Below, in pieces: positions 36,125 through 45,700 of a stretch of DNA of 64,000 bases (within the stretch, counting starts at the first letter, position 1; the number at the start of each line of letters is the position of its first letter). The notes under the pieces are model-generated. The model saw nothing but the letters and a program-made list of their open reading frames with translations. It did not search any database and was not told the origin of the DNA. The stretch is from JAFGIN01 sp050301235 (GTDB taxonomy: Bacteria; Fibrobacterota; Chitinivibrionia; Chitinivibrionales; Chitinispirillaceae): the NCBI GenBank assembly GCA_050301235.1, contig JBNKZD010000106.1, positions 37,428 to 101,427 on the forward strand, written 5' to 3'. Made by a program: the position numbers and the translations under genes.

Positions 36125-36778
36125 TTATTTTAGAATCAATAACTGAAGAACACCTGATTGAGAAGATTTTCCAAAACTTTCAGATCGTCCTTGCTTTACT
36201 GTAAACATATACACTCCCCCAGCCACCCCTCTGCAATCCCACGACATTTCATTGTTCCCGGAAGGCAACACAGTTGCAACCTGTTTACCTGCAGCATTAC
36301 AAATGGTTATTTCGGCATAAGTTACTCTATTTCCTGAAATGTAAAAAACGACCTTTGAGCCGTGTACCGCACTTTTGACATTAAACGCAGCTGGCGGGGT
36401 AACGGTTTTTTTGACATTTCGTACTACTGGTGCTGGGACGAAATGCGCTGCAAACGCATTCATCCCGCCAATTGAATCTACGCAGTTATACTCTCCCGCA
36501 ACGGTGAAACCGGTATCGGGTGTTGCACACACCGACAGTGCTTTTGGGGCGCGACCGTTATCGGTACGATAGGGTATTCTAAACTGGCCTTCCCAGAGCT
36601 TATTTACACCTGTGGAATCGGTTACAAATGCCCAAACTCCGCCCGTGGCGGAATTTCCGCTTCTACCCACAAACACCAGGTTCCCATTCACCAGCTGGGT
36701 AAAGTCATACGCGATATCATCTGCCCGGTTCGCCCCAGCGGTCAGCCAGCGGGAGTTGATTCCGGAGGGGTAGGAGAT
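36125..36778 (-). pseudogene. C-terminal remnant of a secreted/surface protein
   Basis: An open frame from just after a TGA (36779-36781) to 36125. No ATG is present; the only near start is a GTG at 36691 in the middle of conserved-looking sequence. The N-terminal part (SRWLTAGANRADDIAYDF) resembles a beta-propeller-type repeat. The last 70 residues form a FlgD-like/T9SS-sorting-like module (GKQVATVLPSGNNEMSWD, then GVAGGVYMFTVKQG). Missing signal peptide and N-terminal domains indicate truncation, perhaps linked to the adjacent MITE-like element. Confidence 0.6.
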
Positions 36779-36959
36779 TCATTATATTTTAAATCAATAA
36801 CAGGTGAAATTTTAACCGTTAAAATTTTCCAATACCTTTTTCCCCATAACGCGCTTCAAAACTATATTATTTTCAAACATATCCATTCTTCAAGTGCATA
36901 GCGCAGCGAATAAATTTATTCATGATCTTGCGACCTCAATCAGTTGGGATACTTTCAAA

Positions 36960-37769
36960 ATGGACCGAAATTCTGTATTCTTTGCGTTTGGATTGACACT
37001 GTTTGCCGGACTCTCTACGGGTATCGGCAGTGCGATCGGCTTTTCTTCAAGAAAATTCAACCCGCGATTTCTGGCCGGTTCACTTGGATTCTCCGCAGGG
37101 GTCATGATTTATGTATCACTTATTGAAATCTTTGTCAAAGCCAAAGAATCGCTTAGTGCACACGTTGGAGCTGCAAATGGTTACCGACTGACTGTTCTTG
37201 CTTTTTTCGGGGGGATCGCATTAATCGCGCTTATCGACAAACTGATTCCATCATTTGAAAACCCCCATGAAATCAGCCATCTGAAAAACAACAAAGGGGC
37301 TGCAGATAATTCCGATCGTAAATTGATGCGGATGGGGTTGTTCTCAGCACTGGCTATCGGTATCCATAATTTCCCTGAAGGGCTCGCGACCTTTATGGGG
37401 GCATTATCAGATCCTACCCTGGGTATCAGCATTGCAGTTGCAATTGCAATTCACAATATCCCTGAAGGTGTCGCGGTATCGGTACCTATTTACTATGCGA
37501 CAAAAAGCAGAAAAAAAGCTTTCTGGTACTCATTTATATCAGGACTGGCAGAACCACTCGGTGCACTTCTTGGCTTTTTCCTGCTAAAAAGCTTCTTCAA
37601 TGAATTGTCTTTTGGGATAGTTTTTGCCGCTGTTGCCGGCATCATGATTTATATCTCCCTTGACGAACTGCTTCCAACCGCTGAAGAGTACGGCGAACAC
37701 CATGTGGCGATCGGAGGATTGATCGCAGGAATGGTTGTCATGGCGGTAAGTTTACTGTTGTTTGTCTGA
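36960..37769 (+). CDS. zupT: ZIP-family zinc/divalent metal transporter ZupT
   Basis: Inner-membrane uptake transporter, 269 residues from the ATG at 36960; a GTG at 36894 would add 22 polar residues not typical of ZupT. Eight hydrophobic segments are visible. The two metal-binding ZIP motifs are HNFPEG (136-141) and HNIPEG (165-170). The loop between segments 3 and 4 has only a few His. No metal regulator is adjacent. Confidence 0.92.
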   Translation: MDRNSVFFAFGLTLFAGLSTGIGSAIGFSSRKFNPRFLAGSLGFSAGVMIYVSLIEIFVKAKESLSAHVGAANGYRLTVLAFFGGIALIALIDKLIPSFENPHEISHLKNNKGAADNSDRKLMRMGLFSALAIGIHNFPEGLATFMGALSDPTLGISIAVAIAIHNIPEGVAVSVPIYYATKSRKKAFWYSFISGLAEPLGALLGFFLLKSFFNELSFGIVFAAVAGIMIYISLDELLPTAEEYGEHHVAIGGLIAGMVVMAVSLLLFV

Positions 37770-37885
37770 TCTTATTAAAATATATGCAATATCCATTCCT
37801 CTTCAACTCATCCAAATACTAATTTCTTACAGTAATCGAACATTCAGGTATAAGGACATTTGAATTCAAAATTCTCAGGAATTGC

Positions 37886-38761
37886 ATGAAAACTCTGACA
37901 GGAATAATTTTAAGTCTCCGCCCACGACAGTGGACTAAAAACTTTTTCGTTCTTTCGGCGCTTGTTTTTTCCCGTAATTTATTTAACAGCAGAATGCTGC
38001 TTATAAGTATCGCTGCATTTACACTCTTCTGTATGATCTCCGGCGCGGTCTATCTGCTAAACGATATCGTCGACCGTGAGAAAGATCGCAACCACCCGGA
38101 AAAATCAAAGCGTCCTATTGCTGCTGGTATAATTTCCATAAAAGCTGCCCTCATTTCACTGATTTTCCTGGTCCTGTCATCACTGATTGGATCCTGGTTT
38201 TTAGGGCTTCCGTTTTTCCTGCTGATACTCACCTACTTTATTCTTCAGACAGCGTACTCATTTTACCTGAAACATATCGTTATCATTGATGTATTCACCA
38301 TAACAATTGGTTTTTCCATCAGAGTTTTCGCTGGAGCAATGGCAATCAATATCGAAATATCTTCGTGGCTGGCAATCTGCACATTCCTTCTGGCACTGTT
38401 CCTTGCGCTGAACAAACGGCGTCACGAACTGATTATTCTTGAAACCGCTGCCGGAAAACACCGGAAGGTTCTGGCCGATTATAATACCTATTTCTTAGAT
38501 CAGATGATCTCGGTAGTAACCGCTTCAACGGTCGTTGCGTATGCACTCTACACACTTTCAAATCACACAATCGATAAATTTCAAACGACACATCTGGTGT
38601 TCACCGTTCCGTTTGTCATTTATGGAATTTTCCGCTACCTGTTTCTGGTACACATGAAAAAACGTGGTGGAAGCCCCGAAATGATGCTTATCACCGACCT
38701 TCCATTATTAATCGATATCATGTTGTGGATCGTAACTTCAGGAATAATTATTTATCGATAA
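37886..38761 (+). CDS. UbiA-family prenyltransferase, decaprenyl-phosphate phosphoribosyltransferase-like
   Basis: Polytopic membrane enzyme of 291 residues. It starts with LRPRQWTKNFFVLS, typical of the subfamily that transfers 5-phosphoribose to polyprenyl phosphate. The first Asp-rich motif is NDIVDREKD (59-67), followed by HPEKSKRPIAAG. The second conserved region is around YSFYLKHIVIIDV. The expected product would feed arabinose or other cell-envelope sugar synthesis, but no partner oxidoreductase is adjacent, so the exact donor and acceptor remain inferred. Confidence 0.85.
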   Translation: MKTLTGIILSLRPRQWTKNFFVLSALVFSRNLFNSRMLLISIAAFTLFCMISGAVYLLNDIVDREKDRNHPEKSKRPIAAGIISIKAALISLIFLVLSSLIGSWFLGLPFFLLILTYFILQTAYSFYLKHIVIIDVFTITIGFSIRVFAGAMAINIEISSWLAICTFLLALFLALNKRRHELIILETAAGKHRKVLADYNTYFLDQMISVVTASTVVAYALYTLSNHTIDKFQTTHLVFTVPFVIYGIFRYLFLVHMKKRGGSPEMMLITDLPLLIDIMLWIVTSGIIIYR

Positions 38762-38820
38762 AGTTATCGCTTTTTCTGCCGATAAAAGTAGAGAAGAATA
38801 TTTTATCAAAGGATAGAACT

Positions 38821-38988
38821 ATGAGCTCTACAGATGCAATTACTCAATCGACACAGGCTGTTACTGACATTTTAAAGTATGCACAGGCAAAATCACTCGA
38901 TCAGGCCAAAAAAGAGATGGAACTCACTGTAAAAATGAGTCTTGGCAAGGAAGCTGGAAAAGGGAGTCAGGCAGATTTCGTTGCCTGA
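38821..38988 (+). CDS. Small hypothetical protein (55 aa)
   Basis: Starts at the ATG at 38821 with AAAGGA 7 nt upstream, and reads MSSTDAITQSTQAVTDILKY onward to GKGSQADFVA. It is helical, charged and has no signal peptide or membrane segment. The pattern of an alanine/glutamine-rich helix followed by a lysine-rich helix loosely recalls the YjfB-type putative motility proteins, but the match is weak. The frame is open further upstream (from 38725) inside the end of the prenyltransferase gene; the ribosome-binding site decides against that start. Confidence 0.55.
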   Translation: MSSTDAITQSTQAVTDILKYAQAKSLDQAKKEMELTVKMSLGKEAGKGSQADFVA

Positions 38989-39003
38989 TCCGGTGGTGTA
39001 CTC

Positions 39004-40530
39004 TCACCAATAATAGGGCCGATACGCAGCATCTCGCTGTAGTTTCGTTTCGATTGCGGATTTATAGACCTGAATATATTTTGCTGCACTTTTCTGCCAG
39101 CTGACATCTTCAGTCATAGCCTCTTTAACCATGTTGGTTATGTGCTGAGGACGATCATAATAGGTACTTATCGCCCACCCGATTGTATAGTAGAGCGCAT
39201 CAGCAGTTGTATCCCAGAATTTAAAACCAGTCCCCGAGCCTTCCGGTTCATTATAATTTTTGACCGTATCATTCAAACCACCGGTTGCCCGCACAATTGG
39301 TAACGTCCCATACCGCTGGGAGTACATCTGATTAAGTCCGCAGGGTTCAAACAAAGAAGGCATCAGGAAAAAATCACATCCGGCTTCAATAAGATGAGCA
39401 CGGTAATTATTAAATCCTATATATGATCCGGCACGAGCGCTATACCGGGATGGAAGATTACCAAAAAACTCTTCATAATTTCTCTCACCAGTTCCCAGAA
39501 TAACAAACTGGACATGCATATCATCCAGTATTTTCTCGATGGTCTGAGCAATAAGATGATACCCTTTCTGATCAACAAACCGTCCGATAGTGCCAATAAC
39601 TGCGACATGTTCGTCTTCATGGAGATCGAATGTTTTCTGAAGGTGCTTTTTACACTCCTTTTTTCCACTGAGATTATCAGCCGAATATTTCGCCGGAATC
39701 AGCGTATCCAGTGCCGGGTCCCATACCCTATAGTCAACACCATTGAGAATACCTGTAAGATCTTCGTATCGGTTAGAAAGGTAGGGTGCTAAACCGAAGC
39801 CACTGCCCGGCTGCACGATTTCATTGGCAAAAGAGGGGCTCACAGCGGTAATTTTGTCTGCGTAGTAAATACCACCCTTCAGAAAATTTATCCGATCGTA
39901 GGTCTCAAATTGTTCTGAAGTGAAATTGTGCCATCCAAGCCCCAGATAATCCATATTCGATTTGGGGTAAATTCCCTGATAAGCGATATTATGAAGTGTC
40001 AGCACTGATGCTGCACCGCCAAGTATTGGATCGTTCCAGTGCCATATTTTCAAATACGCCGGACAGAGCGCTGTTTGCCAGTCATTTGCATGAACAATAT
40101 CCGGTTTAAAATGGATGTCTTTACATAACTGTAGTGCTGCGCGGGAGAGGAACCCAAATCGCATCGGGTTATCATCGTAGTCATTCATTGATGCATCATG
40201 ATAGAGTCCCCACCTGTTGAAAAAGAGATCATGTTCGATAAAATAGACCGGAACACCATCATCAGAATAGGCCCCATACACTGAACACCACTCTTCCCGG
40301 TTCCCCATCCATACGCCCATTGGTGCGAGCGTAAAGGTAATTCCAGTCTTTTCAAGATCGATCATGCCATAACGTGGTATGACAATCCTGGCGTCATGCC
40401 CCTGACGTCGCAACTCAGCAGCAAGGGAGGATACCACATCAGCCAGCCCCCCGGCCTTCGCGTAAGGGTACATCTCTGATGAAACAAGTAGAATATTCAG
40501 TGGTTTATTATCTGAAGAGACTGGTTTCAT
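39004..40530 (-). CDS. glgA: Glycogen synthase (ADP-glucose)
   Basis: GT5-family retaining glucosyltransferase, 508 residues, that extends alpha-1,4-glucan. The ADP-glucose-binding KxGGL motif reads KAGGLADV (25-32). The C-terminal GT-B half has SLFEPCGLNQMYSQRYGTLPIVRATGGL, with the catalytic EPCG region. It is convergent with the small gene at 38.8 kb and divergent from the ferredoxin gene. No glgB or glgC is adjacent. Confidence 0.95.
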   Translation of the reverse strand: MKPVSSDNKPLNILLVSSEMYPYAKAGGLADVVSSLAAELRRQGHDARIVIPRYGMIDLEKTGITFTLAPMGVWMGNREEWCSVYGAYSDDGVPVYFIEHDLFFNRWGLYHDASMNDYDDNPMRFGFLSRAALQLCKDIHFKPDIVHANDWQTALCPAYLKIWHWNDPILGGAASVLTLHNIAYQGIYPKSNMDYLGLGWHNFTSEQFETYDRINFLKGGIYYADKITAVSPSFANEIVQPGSGFGLAPYLSNRYEDLTGILNGVDYRVWDPALDTLIPAKYSADNLSGKKECKKHLQKTFDLHEDEHVAVIGTIGRFVDQKGYHLIAQTIEKILDDMHVQFVILGTGERNYEEFFGNLPSRYSARAGSYIGFNNYRAHLIEAGCDFFLMPSLFEPCGLNQMYSQRYGTLPIVRATGGLNDTVKNYNEPEGSGTGFKFWDTTADALYYTIGWAISTYYDRPQHITNMVKEAMTEDVSWQKSAAKYIQVYKSAIETKLQRDAAYRPYYW

Positions 40531-40666
40531 ATACTCCTGTGATAATCCTCTCCAAAATTAAAAGTTGAAATTGCTTCATAAACAAATAATATACAATACA
40601 TTAGCATAAATTACTACAACAGAAATCATGTCGTCATTCGATTCATACGTTTGCGGCACATCAGTT

Positions 40667-40692
40667 GCTAAAGATAGTACTATCGGTTTAGC
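40667..40692. promoter_or_regulatory. Palindrome in the glgA-ferredoxin intergenic region
   Basis: GATAGTACTATC (40673-40684) is a perfect 12-bp palindrome flanked by GCTAAA (40667-40672) and TTTAGC (40687-40692). It lies 36 bp upstream of the ferredoxin ATG in the 197-bp divergent region, a typical operator position. It could also fold as an mRNA leader hairpin. Confidence 0.45.
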
Positions 40693-40727
40693 CATGTACT
40701 GATTTTTATTTCACGAAAGGATTTTTC

Positions 40728-40916
40728 ATGAGAGTTCGAGTTGATGCAGAAACATGCATTGGTTGTGAACTATGCCCATCGATCTGCCCGGATATATTTC
40801 AAATGGGTGATGATGGGATCGCTCGCACAAACATTGAACACGTACCCGCAAATCTGGAAGAGTGTGCCCGTGAAGCGATCCAGAGTTGTCCGGTTGAAGC
40901 TATAAAAACCATTTAG
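40728..40916 (+). CDS. Ferredoxin, single [4Fe-4S]
   Basis: 62-residue electron carrier. Cluster ligands C10, C13, C16 (CIGCELC) and C54 (SCPVEA). C20 and C46 are placed to form the structural disulfide seen in the D. gigas/T. maritima class with one cluster. AAAGGA is 6 nt before the ATG. Redox partner unknown; the next gene is an uncharacterised protein. Confidence 0.93.
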   Translation: MRVRVDAETCIGCELCPSICPDIFQMGDDGIARTNIEHVPANLEECAREAIQSCPVEAIKTI

Positions 40917-40945
40917 TCAATCATACAGGTTTTGTAAGGAGCAGG

Positions 40946-41266
40946 ATGGATCATCAGAAAGAGAAAGCAAAGGAGTTGATTGACTTTCTTGACCAGAAAG
41001 TTTTTAATCCTATCATGGAAGCGCGCCCGGAGCTATATTCAAGCGAACGCGAGCAGAAAATGCTTGAATACGTTAAAAAATTCACCTCCGCAGAAATTGA
41101 CCATTTTCACCGCAAAGAGAACTCTCCGCAACAGATTCTTGACATGTTTTTCCGCGAACTCTACTATGAAACATCTGGTATTCTGGGTAAAGACCGTGAA
41201 GACCTCGAACTGCCAAGGTTTTTAGAGATCCGTGAAGAGTTTATGGGGTTTTTTAAAGATGATTAA
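40946..41266 (+). CDS. Hypothetical protein (106 aa)
   Basis: Soluble, highly charged, predicted helical protein starting MDHQKEKAKELIDFL, with no signal peptide, cysteines or recognised motif. It starts 29 bp after the ferredoxin stop, preceded by AAGGAG, so the two are probably co-transcribed. I do not recognise the family. Confidence 0.7.
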   Translation: MDHQKEKAKELIDFLDQKVFNPIMEARPELYSSEREQKMLEYVKKFTSAEIDHFHRKENSPQQILDMFFRELYYETSGILGKDREDLELPRFLEIREEFMGFFKDD

Positions 41267-41308
41267 AATTTAAAGACACCTTTACAACATGGACGCTGGA
41301 GGCAATTT

Positions 41309-41359
41309 GGTGTGGGTGAGCAAGTTCTGTGGAGCGTTTAACGTCTGGGAACCCACACC
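41309..41359. repeat. 9-bp inverted repeat after the 106-aa gene
   Basis: GGTGTGGGT (41309-41317) and ACCCACACC (41351-41359) are exact complements with a 33-nt loop; flanks extend the pairing with one bulge. It lies in the 283-bp gap between the 106-residue gene and the channel gene. No U-run follows, so it is not a standard terminator. Confidence 0.4.
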
Positions 41360-41549
41360 CAAGAATTTAGGTATCGTCGGAAGACAGTTTACTGCTGAAT
41401 TCGCGTGTTTCGCATTCGACTCACCCCCTTTGCAATCCATTGCATTAACTTTTGCAACACAATTATTCTTATGACAATCCCGCCCGCAGAGGTGAGAAAA
41501 TTTGTATTCGTTTCCCCTTCGCACCTGTTACATCGGGACTCAGTATTAT

Positions 41550-42650
41550 TCAACTATACCCCAAATCCTTCGCAATACACACCGTGAACTGATGCATCTG
41601 ATGCTCAAATGTGCTCCATTGACAATATCTTCTATATATATGCTCGACATCCTCCTCCCGATTCGATCCGCTGTACCGTTCCATTGTTGATGTCAATTTT
41701 AAAAAACCCCTGATCTCATCAGTTACTTCTTCCTTCCCTGTAATTTGAAGAAAGAATTTTTCAAATTCTACTGGTACCGATGCAGTAAGTCGCCTGTGAA
41801 TAAAAGTCTGAAATAGTGATGACATTATCGAACAATAGCTATTGTAGAGACTCTGAAGCGCCGGGCTGCTGATGAAAACCTTTGTGGGCGGTGTACCGAA
41901 ATAGTGTGCAGATATCGTTTTTCCGAGTGTATTAAATGCAAATGGTATCGAGAGGTGCTCACGGGAGCTGTAATAATAGTAGGCAATTGGATATTGATGC
42001 AGATTTTCATACCAATCAAGAAGCATGTACTCAATATGTCTGAAATAGGAATCGAGATAGAGCGGAAGTCGTGAATCCCAGTGATGTCGTATCAGCACCA
42101 TCGCGTCACCGGTATCTGCTGTTTCATGAAAAAGTTCTGCTGCAAGCACACGAAATTGTTGTATCACCCGGTAAATATTGAGGATATAGCTGAGTGACAG
42201 TGTCATGAGAGCAAATCCGAAAAGCGCTTCAACAGCTGCAACCATTTGGTAAAACCACGTAACAGGAATGATATCACCAAATCCCAGAGTTGGAAGGGTC
42301 ACACTGCTTAGATACAACCCTCTGAGCAGCGGATGCAGATCTGCACCGCCACGAAAATCATCGCTTCCATCAAGCATTCCCGACATGTAAATTAAGCCAA
42401 AACCGAATATTTCAATACTGATCCAGAAAATGAGGGTTATGCTTATTAACTGCGGTGCAGCAAATGAATATAATGTATATCGTAATTTATGTGATAAAAA
42501 CAGTCCTGATCTTCTGATCACAAGCCATACAGATCGCTGCAATCTATTACTTAACCAGCTGCTTCCCTCATAGTAAAGAATGGTCATGAATATGTCGAAT
42601 AATCCAATCAGTGAGAACAGGATTCCCGACAGCAGCAGTAGTGTTTTCAT
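41550..42650 (-). CDS. Two-TM potassium channel-like protein
   Basis: 366 residues. N-terminal hydrophobic segment about 3-25, then two pore-flanking segments (about 65-92 and 132-160). The selectivity filter reads TLGFGD (121-126), preceded by SSVTLP, the K+-channel pattern in which TVGYGD has become TLGFGD. The C-terminal 200 residues are soluble and match no RCK/TrkA domain that I can see. A potassium or mixed-cation conductance is inferred. It converges on the ferredoxin/106-residue pair. Confidence 0.8.
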   Translation of the reverse strand: MKTLLLLSGILFSLIGLFDIFMTILYYEGSSWLSNRLQRSVWLVIRRSGLFLSHKLRYTLYSFAAPQLISITLIFWISIEIFGFGLIYMSGMLDGSDDFRGGADLHPLLRGLYLSSVTLPTLGFGDIIPVTWFYQMVAAVEALFGFALMTLSLSYILNIYRVIQQFRVLAAELFHETADTGDAMVLIRHHWDSRLPLYLDSYFRHIEYMLLDWYENLHQYPIAYYYYSSREHLSIPFAFNTLGKTISAHYFGTPPTKVFISSPALQSLYNSYCSIMSSLFQTFIHRRLTASVPVEFEKFFLQITGKEEVTDEIRGFLKLTSTMERYSGSNREEDVEHIYRRYCQWSTFEHQMHQFTVCIAKDLGYS

Positions 42651-42710
42651 TATTTTTCAGGCTGGACATTTTATGTATATTGGATCAAAATGTATGCCCG
42701 AAACTGTTTC

Positions 42711-45700
42711 TTATTTAAAATAGTTCACACCAGACTCAAACAGATGCTGATCCTTATTACCGTAAATATTTTTAGCTACATCTGTACCGCAGCGCTCAGA
42801 ATGTCCCATTTTGCCAAGAACTCGACCATCAGGGCTCGTAATCCCCTCGATCCCCATCATGGAACCATTGAGATTGCTGTCTTCACCGGTAAATGTTCCA
42901 TCATGGTTAACATACTGTGTAGCAACCTGACCGTTGGCAATAAGCGACTGCATGGTCTCAGCCGATGCAACAAAACGGCCTTCACCGTGAGAAATCGGTA
43001 TCGCATGAATATCGCCAGCGGATACACGTGCAAACCAGGGTGATTTGACAGAGCAGACTTTTGTATACGATACGCGTGAGATATGGCGTCCGATTGTATT
43101 AAAAGTAAGTGTCGGTGAACATTCTCCCAGAGGGCGAATCTCTCCCCAGGGAACCAGCCCCAGTTTAATAAGCGCCTGGAAACCATTGCAGATACCAAGC
43201 ATCAGACCATCTCTCTTGAAAAGCAGTTCATGCACAGCATCGGTGATATGCGGATTCCTGAAAAACGCGCTGATAAACTTCCCAGATCCATCCGGCTCGT
43301 CTCCGGCGCTGAATCCGCCTGGCACCATAATTATCTGTGAATTGCTGATCTTTTTAACTACCCGTTCGATTGATTCTTCAATATCCGCAGCAGTGAGATT
43401 CTTCATTACAAAAATATCACTTACTGCACCGGCACGTTCGAATGCACGTGCAGTATCGTACTCACAGTTTGTTCCGGGGAACACGGTAATCAGAACCCGC
43501 GGTGATGCGCTCTTGATTGCAGGACGTTTGCTGCTTTTTTCTGTATAGAGCGGAATCACCTGTGCTGCATCAATATCCTCCGCAGCTTGAGGAAATACCC
43601 CGTTCAACGGCTGTTCCCATTTTTCAAGACACTGCTCAACAGACAATGTTTCCCCATTTGCAATTATTAATAGTTCACTGATTGTAGTACCTATCTCCTC
43701 CACAAATGAAGCACTTTCGGCAAATATTTCAGAAATTCCGGTCTGTGGAGCACACTCTATCACAATAGTTCCATATTCCGGCGAAAAATACCATTGGGGA
43801 TCATTACTTTTTGCAAATTTGAAACCGATGCGATTACCGAAACTCATCTTGGTAACAGCTTCGGCAACTCCTCCGGTACCAACCGCGAATGCTGATACAA
43901 TTTTTTTACTGTTAATGCCGTTGAATATCGCTGTATAAGCTTTTTCGATACTATCAAAATCTGGAAGATCATCCTGACCACGCGGGATTCTTACTGCAAG
44001 CACCTTACTACCTGCATTTTTGAACTCCGGTGACACAACAGCGGAAGTATTTACAGGTGCAAGTGCAAACGAAACGAGAGTTGGAGGTACCGTCAGATCT
44101 TTAAATGTCCCCGACATACTGTCTTTACCACCGATTGCTGCAATCCCCAGTTTATTCTGTGTCCACCATGCCCCAAGAAGTGCTGCAAACGGCTTTCCCC
44201 ACCGTGATGGTTCATTGCCCGGTTTTTCGAAATATTCCTGAAGAGAAAGGCGTATCTGATGGTAATCACCTCCGGTAGCAACTATTCGTGCAACAGAGTC
44301 AACAATAGAGTACACAGCGCCATGGAACGGGCTCCATGATGAAAGATTGGGATTGAACCCGTAACTCATCGCAGTACCAGTTGTTGTTGTACCATTAAGA
44401 ACCGGCAGCTTCGCAACCATCGATTGCATCGGAGTTTTCTGGGTCACACCACCAAAGGGCAGAAATACAGAACCTGCACCAATAGTGCTGTCAAACCTTT
44501 CCACCAGCCCACGCTGACTGCAAACGTTAAGATCTGAAAGCATTTCAAGCCAAAGCTCTTTCAATGAGCGATTACCTTCCAGTACCGAAGGTGCAAAGAA
44601 TCTCTTCTGTGCATCCGGTGCATCAACTGTAACACTGGTTTTCTGTTCAACACCATTGGTATTTATAAAATCACGGCTGATATCAACGATCACCTGACCA
44701 CGCCATTTCATGACCAGACGTTTTTTCTCTGTCACCTTTGCAACAAGCGCAGTTTCACAATTCTCTTCTATAGCGAACAGGACAAAGCGGTCCATATCTT
44801 CAGCAGCTATCACAACAGCCATTCGTTCCTGCGATTCCGAAATAGCAAGTTCAGTCCCATCAAGACCCTCATATTTTTTGGGAACAGCATCAAGATCAAT
44901 CTCAAGCCCGTCAGCAAGCTCGCCAATTGCAACCGAAACACCGCCTGCACCAAAGTCATTGCATCGCTTGATCATGGTAGTAACCTTCGGGTTTCTAAAA
45001 AGTCGCTGAAGTTTACGTTCGACAGGTGGATTACCTTTCTGCACTTCAGCACCGCAGGTCACAATCGATTCTTCAGTGTGTTCCTTTGATGAACCAGTCG
45101 CTCCCCCGCAACCATCACGCCCGGTACGTCCGCCAAGAAGAATTATGATATCACCCGGCTGCGGTACCCCACGAACGACATCAGCCTTAGGTGCAGCACC
45201 GACCACAGCGCCAATCTCCATCCGTTTGGCAACATACCCTTCATGGTAGATTTCAGAAACCAGGCCTGTTGCAAGACCAATCTGGTTACCATACGAACTG
45301 TATCCATGAGCAGCGAGTGTAGTTATTTTCCTCTGGGGTAACTTCCCCGGCAGGGTAGATTCGATCGAAACTCGCGGATCACCTGAACCGGTTACTCTCA
45401 TCGCATGATACACATAGGATCGTCCTGAAAGCGGATCACGAATCGCTCCCCCCAGACAGGTAGCAGCTCCACCAAATGGTTCAATTTCGGTTGGATGGTT
45501 ATGTGTTTCGTTTTTAAACATCACCAGCCACTCTTCCTTGTGCCCATCAATCTCAGCAGGAATTACAATACTACAGGCGTTGATCTCTTCAGATTCATCC
45601 AGATTATCGAGCTGCCCTGTTTTTCGCAGCTGCTTCATGCCCAGTGTAGCAATCTCCATCAGACATAACGACCGCCCTGGCTTCCGAAACGATGAGCTCA

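Noticed and set aside
40531..40666. Clear -35/-10 promoter for glgA or ferredoxin
   Set aside because: AT-rich hexamers occur, but none has both boxes at proper spacing, so no promoter is called apart from the palindrome.
41289..41474. Open frame on the plus strand reading MDAGGNLVWVSKFCGAF and so on
   Set aside because: No ribosome-binding site, crosses the 9-bp inverted repeat, and has no recognisable family; treated as non-coding.
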